Shown: piece after piece, positions 61,854-64,000 of the stretch
Position numbering within the stretch: position 1 is the stretch's first letter
How the letters are laid out: the number at the start of each line of letters is the position of its first letter
From: RBG-16-66-20 sp040752005
Lineage (GTDB): Bacteria > Pseudomonadota > Gammaproteobacteria > Burkholderiales > SG8-39
Reading direction: 5' to 3'
DNA length: 64,000 bases
Assembly (NCBI GenBank): GCA_040752005.1
Contig: JBFMFX010000024.1
Location: 1 to 64,000, forward strand
Program-made: the position numbers and the translations under genes
The notes under the pieces: generated by a model
What the model was told of the DNA's origin: nothing
Databases searched by the model: none
The model's input: only the letters and a program-made list of their open reading frames with translations

Positions 61854-62726
61854 CTAGCAGAGTTCGGTCAGCAGGTGCGCACGCCAAAGCGCCGCTTCGT
61901 GCTCTGGCCGGAAGAATCCGAAATGGCCGATTCGCTTCACGCTGACATCTTCGGGCGCGATGCGCTTGAGCGTGACCGGCGCCTGCGTGTACTGTGCGTG
62001 CAGCGAATCGATATTGCGGGCCGACATGTACTCGTCGTCGGTGAACGAAAGCGAGACCACCGGCATGCGGACCGACTCGTACCGTGCGCGCGCCTCCTCG
62101 CCCTCCGCGCCCGCCGCGTACTCGGGGTGAAGGCACCAGCGGCGCCATTGCTCCATCACGCCGCGCGGCAGGTTGCCCACCTTGCGCAGGCGCCTTCCCG
62201 GAAAATACCCGGCGATGCGAACCGAGAGCGGCGCCAGCACGAACCACAGCCACCACGCCACGCGCCGCAAAGGCGGGGCGTTCTCCCGCCAGTACCCGCT
62301 GCCGGCGGCCACCGTGATGATCTTGCTCACACGCTCCCGGTTCGGAACGAACGGCAAAATCTGCCCGCCGAGGCTGTGGCCGATCCAGTAGAGCGGCTTG
62401 TCGGGCGCGCGCGCCGACAGGGCGTCGATCAAGGCGGCGCAGTCGAGCCGCGCCCAGTCCAGTATGCTCGCCTGGAAGCCCCGCAGAGTTCCCGTGCGCG
62501 ACAAACCGACGCCGCGGTAATCGAACGTCGCGGCGAGGAACCCTTCCCGCGCTAGCCAGGCGGCGAAAGGAGCGTAGTAGCTCTGCGTCGTTCCCATCGC
62601 CCCGACGACCAGCACGGCCGCCCGCGCGGGACCTCCAGGCGCGAAAAAGCGGACAACGAGCGAATGCCCGTCCGGCGCGCTGATTCGATGCTGGGCGAAT
62701 CCGGGCTTGAACGCGTCGGTCAGCAC
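61854..62726 (-). CDS. Alpha/beta hydrolase (serine aminopeptidase S33-like)
   Basis: From GTG 62726 the product is 290 residues (an ATG at 62771 inside the sigma gene would give 305). It has the alpha/beta-hydrolase order: VLVVGAMGTTQSYYAPFAAW, ATFDYRGVGLSRTGTLRGF, the nucleophile elbow YWIGHSLGGQI, an acid residue region MPVVSLSFTDDEYMS and the His in KRIGHFGFFRPE. No signal peptide is seen. The substrate is unknown. The start overlaps the sigma-factor stop by seven bases, so the two are translationally linked. Confidence 0.87.
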   Translation of the reverse strand: MLTDAFKPGFAQHRISAPDGHSLVVRFFAPGGPARAAVLVVGAMGTTQSYYAPFAAWLAREGFLAATFDYRGVGLSRTGTLRGFQASILDWARLDCAALIDALSARAPDKPLYWIGHSLGGQILPFVPNRERVSKIITVAAGSGYWRENAPPLRRVAWWLWFVLAPLSVRIAGYFPGRRLRKVGNLPRGVMEQWRRWCLHPEYAAGAEGEEARARYESVRMPVVSLSFTDDEYMSARNIDSLHAQYTQAPVTLKRIAPEDVSVKRIGHFGFFRPEHEAALWRAHLLTELC

Positions 62727-63448
62727 ATGTCGTCCAGCAAGCCGAAAACAAGCCGATGCCAGCGACCCCAAGCCTGCTCCCTAAGCTCGACCGCGATCCG
62801 CAAACGGGCATCGACGCCTGGGTCACTCGACGCGAGGGGACTACCCTTTCCAGCGCCGAAGACTCCGTCAAGTTCCACGCACTGATGGCAAATCCCGTTC
62901 TTGGCGATCAGGGCGCACGTGGTTCCGTACCGGTCGCTCATGTACTTGCGCGCTTCCTGCAGCCAGTTCTTCGCCTGCGCCGGCCTCGCATCGAGCAGAT
63001 CGGAGACTTCGGCGAGGGAAAAACCATGCACCTCCTTGAGCAGCAGCGCGGCCGCCTTTCGTTCCGGGAGATTGCGTAACGTGCACGCGAGGCATGCGAC
63101 GAGGTGCTCGCGCGCGATCGACCTGGTCTCAGGCGACCCGAACATCGCCTTCGATTGCTCGAGCAACTCCGCGCTGGCCTCGGCCGCAGCGCGCAAGTCG
63201 AAGATCATTGTTTCCCGCCACGTCGAGTGCCGGCGCAATTCGTCGAACGCGAGGTTGGTCGCGACCTTGAAGAGCCACGCCCGAATCCCTTCGTCCGTAT
63301 CGGGGAGGCGGTCGGAGGCCTCGAAACAGCGCACAAATGCCGTCTGCGCCAGCTCCTCCGCGACCTGCGGCCGGACGACCAGCCGGCAGAGATAGGCCGT
63401 GAGCTCCCTCCTCGCGCGCTCGAAATGCCGGGCGAGCGATTCGTCCAT
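62720..63448 (-). CDS. ECF-type RNA polymerase sigma factor with Cys-containing C-terminal extension
   Basis: The 242-residue protein (from ATG 63448) has region 2 (AYLCRLVVRPQVAEELAQTA, AWLFKVATNLAFDELRRH) and region 4 (LRNLPERKAAALLLKEVHGF, SLAEVSDLLDARPAQAKNWL). A tail containing CALIAKNGICHQCVEL follows, a Cys cluster that could bind metal. ATG 63448 leaves a 64-base gap to the divergent dehydrogenase. ATG 63514 would make the two start codons overlap head to head, so I consider it less likely. No anti-sigma gene is adjacent. Confidence 0.85.
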   Translation of the reverse strand: MDESLARHFERARRELTAYLCRLVVRPQVAEELAQTAFVRCFEASDRLPDTDEGIRAWLFKVATNLAFDELRRHSTWRETMIFDLRAAAEASAELLEQSKAMFGSPETRSIAREHLVACLACTLRNLPERKAAALLLKEVHGFSLAEVSDLLDARPAQAKNWLQEARKYMSDRYGTTCALIAKNGICHQCVELDGVFGAGKGSPLASSDPGVDARLRIAVELREQAWGRWHRLVFGLLDDMC

Positions 63449-63512
63449 CCGTTTTTCCGGCGCCGACCGTCTTGGAGGATAGGGACCGGAACGCGGCGAA
63501 GGGGCATCGGCC

Positions 63513-64000
63513 ATGACGATAGGCTCGCTGTTCGAAGGGCGGAATGCAATCATATTCGCGGCGACCGGCGCAATCGCCAGGGCTGTTGCCGCCGAGCTGG
63601 GCCGACAGCGGGCAAAGCTGTTCCTCAGCGCTCGCGACCGGCATCGGCTCGACGCCCTTGTCGACCGGCTCGTCCGTGAGAGCGGCGCGAACGTGGACGC
63701 CGCTCTCGTCAATGCAGAGGATCAAGCCGAGGTGGACGACTACCTGAAGGCCCTTGCGCATCGTGGTGTCCATCCTGAGCTCGTATTCAACGGCATCGGC
63801 GTCGATCCGGCCGACGCGCAGTACGGAGAACGTTCCGAGACCGTGGTGCTGGAAAGCTTCGTTGCGCCGCTGGCGCGGATCGTCGGTTCCCAGTTTCTTA
63901 CCGCGACGCGCGCGGCAGGCCGCATGGCTGCCTCGCGTCCCGGCGTGATCGCGCTGCTGAGCTCGTCGCTGGCGCGATCTGCGATTCCCCACATGGCGGG
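63513..64000 (+). CDS. Short-chain dehydrogenase/reductase, 3' end cut by window edge
   Basis: From ATG 63513 about 162 codons are visible. The N-terminus reads SLFEGRNAIIFAATGAIARA, a Rossmann segment in which the usual TGxxxGIG is altered to ATGAIARA. NGIG replaces the common NNAG, followed by ESFVAPLARIVGSQFLTATR and a Ser-rich ALLSSSLARS where the catalytic Ser usually lies. The YxxxK motif would be beyond the window. It is divergent from the sigma factor, which suggests but does not prove that it is its target. Confidence 0.82.
   Translation, partial: MTIGSLFEGRNAIIFAATGAIARAVAAELGRQRAKLFLSARDRHRLDALVDRLVRESGANVDAALVNAEDQAEVDDYLKALAHRGVHPELVFNGIGVDPADAQYGERSETVVLESFVAPLARIVGSQFLTATRAAGRMAASRPGVIALLSSSLARSAIPHMA

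Noticed and set aside
63449..63712. Longer N-terminus for the sigma factor (starts at 63514 or 63712)
   Set aside because: These starts overlap the divergent dehydrogenase coding sequence, and the added residues are not sigma-like.

Overview
The window reads as chromosome of a high-GC betaproteobacterium (Burkholderiales or a close relative, possibly a metagenome contig). The evidence is gene order: bamE|fur, recN-nadK|hrcA-hemH-grpE-dnaK-dnaJ, leuC-leuD-leuB-asd-fimV-truA-trpF-trpB-trpA-accD-folC-dedD-cvpA-purF-metZ, and ndk-rlmN-pilW-rodZ-ispG-hisS-(YfgM-like)-bamB-der are all classical betaproteobacterial blocks, and the encoded proteins look ordinary for that group. No rRNA, tRNA or CRISPR array is visible. 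Nearly all of the DNA is coding, with many 1-14 base gene overlaps that imply translational coupling.

Layout. 0-9.4 kb: outer-membrane assembly, iron regulation, DNA repair, NAD kinase, heme synthesis and the DnaK chaperone operon with its heat-shock promoter. 9.5-14.5 kb: cysS, then a tight four-gene operon (TPR protein, L,D-transpeptidase-like protein, periplasmic cyclophilin, lpxH). In this operon the first two secreted proteins share a C-terminal NTF2-like domain. 14.5-31.3 kb: one long minus-strand run for methionine, purine, folate, fatty-acid, tryptophan, lysine/threonine and leucine synthesis. metZ at its end is preceded by a SAM-II-like riboswitch with a terminator. 31.4-36.6 kb: M48 lipoprotein peptidase, MFS transporter, a 999-residue membrane protein fused to a spermidine-synthase-like domain, and a DUF2269 remnant. 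36.6-45.4 kb: the der-to-ndk block. 45.5-51.5 kb: enoyl-CoA hydratase-like protein, tilS, accA, a broken diguanylate cyclase, a 3-methyladenine glycosylase, a DUF6352-like protein, an HNH protein and HU.

51.8-64 kb is more accessory: a TRAP transporter operon, kup, then a partly decayed catabolic patch. The patch holds a frameshifted class II aldolase, a 3-hydroxyisobutyrate-type dehydrogenase, an IlvD/Edd dehydratase and a collapsed TctC binding protein next to a degraded IS3-family element. The window ends with an alpha/beta hydrolase, an ECF-type sigma factor and a divergent short-chain dehydrogenase cut by the edge.

The most interesting items are the riboswitch leader of metZ, the paired NTF2-domain envelope proteins, the 999-residue fused membrane protein, and a cluster of genes caught in decay (diguanylate cyclase, aldolase, TctC, IS3).
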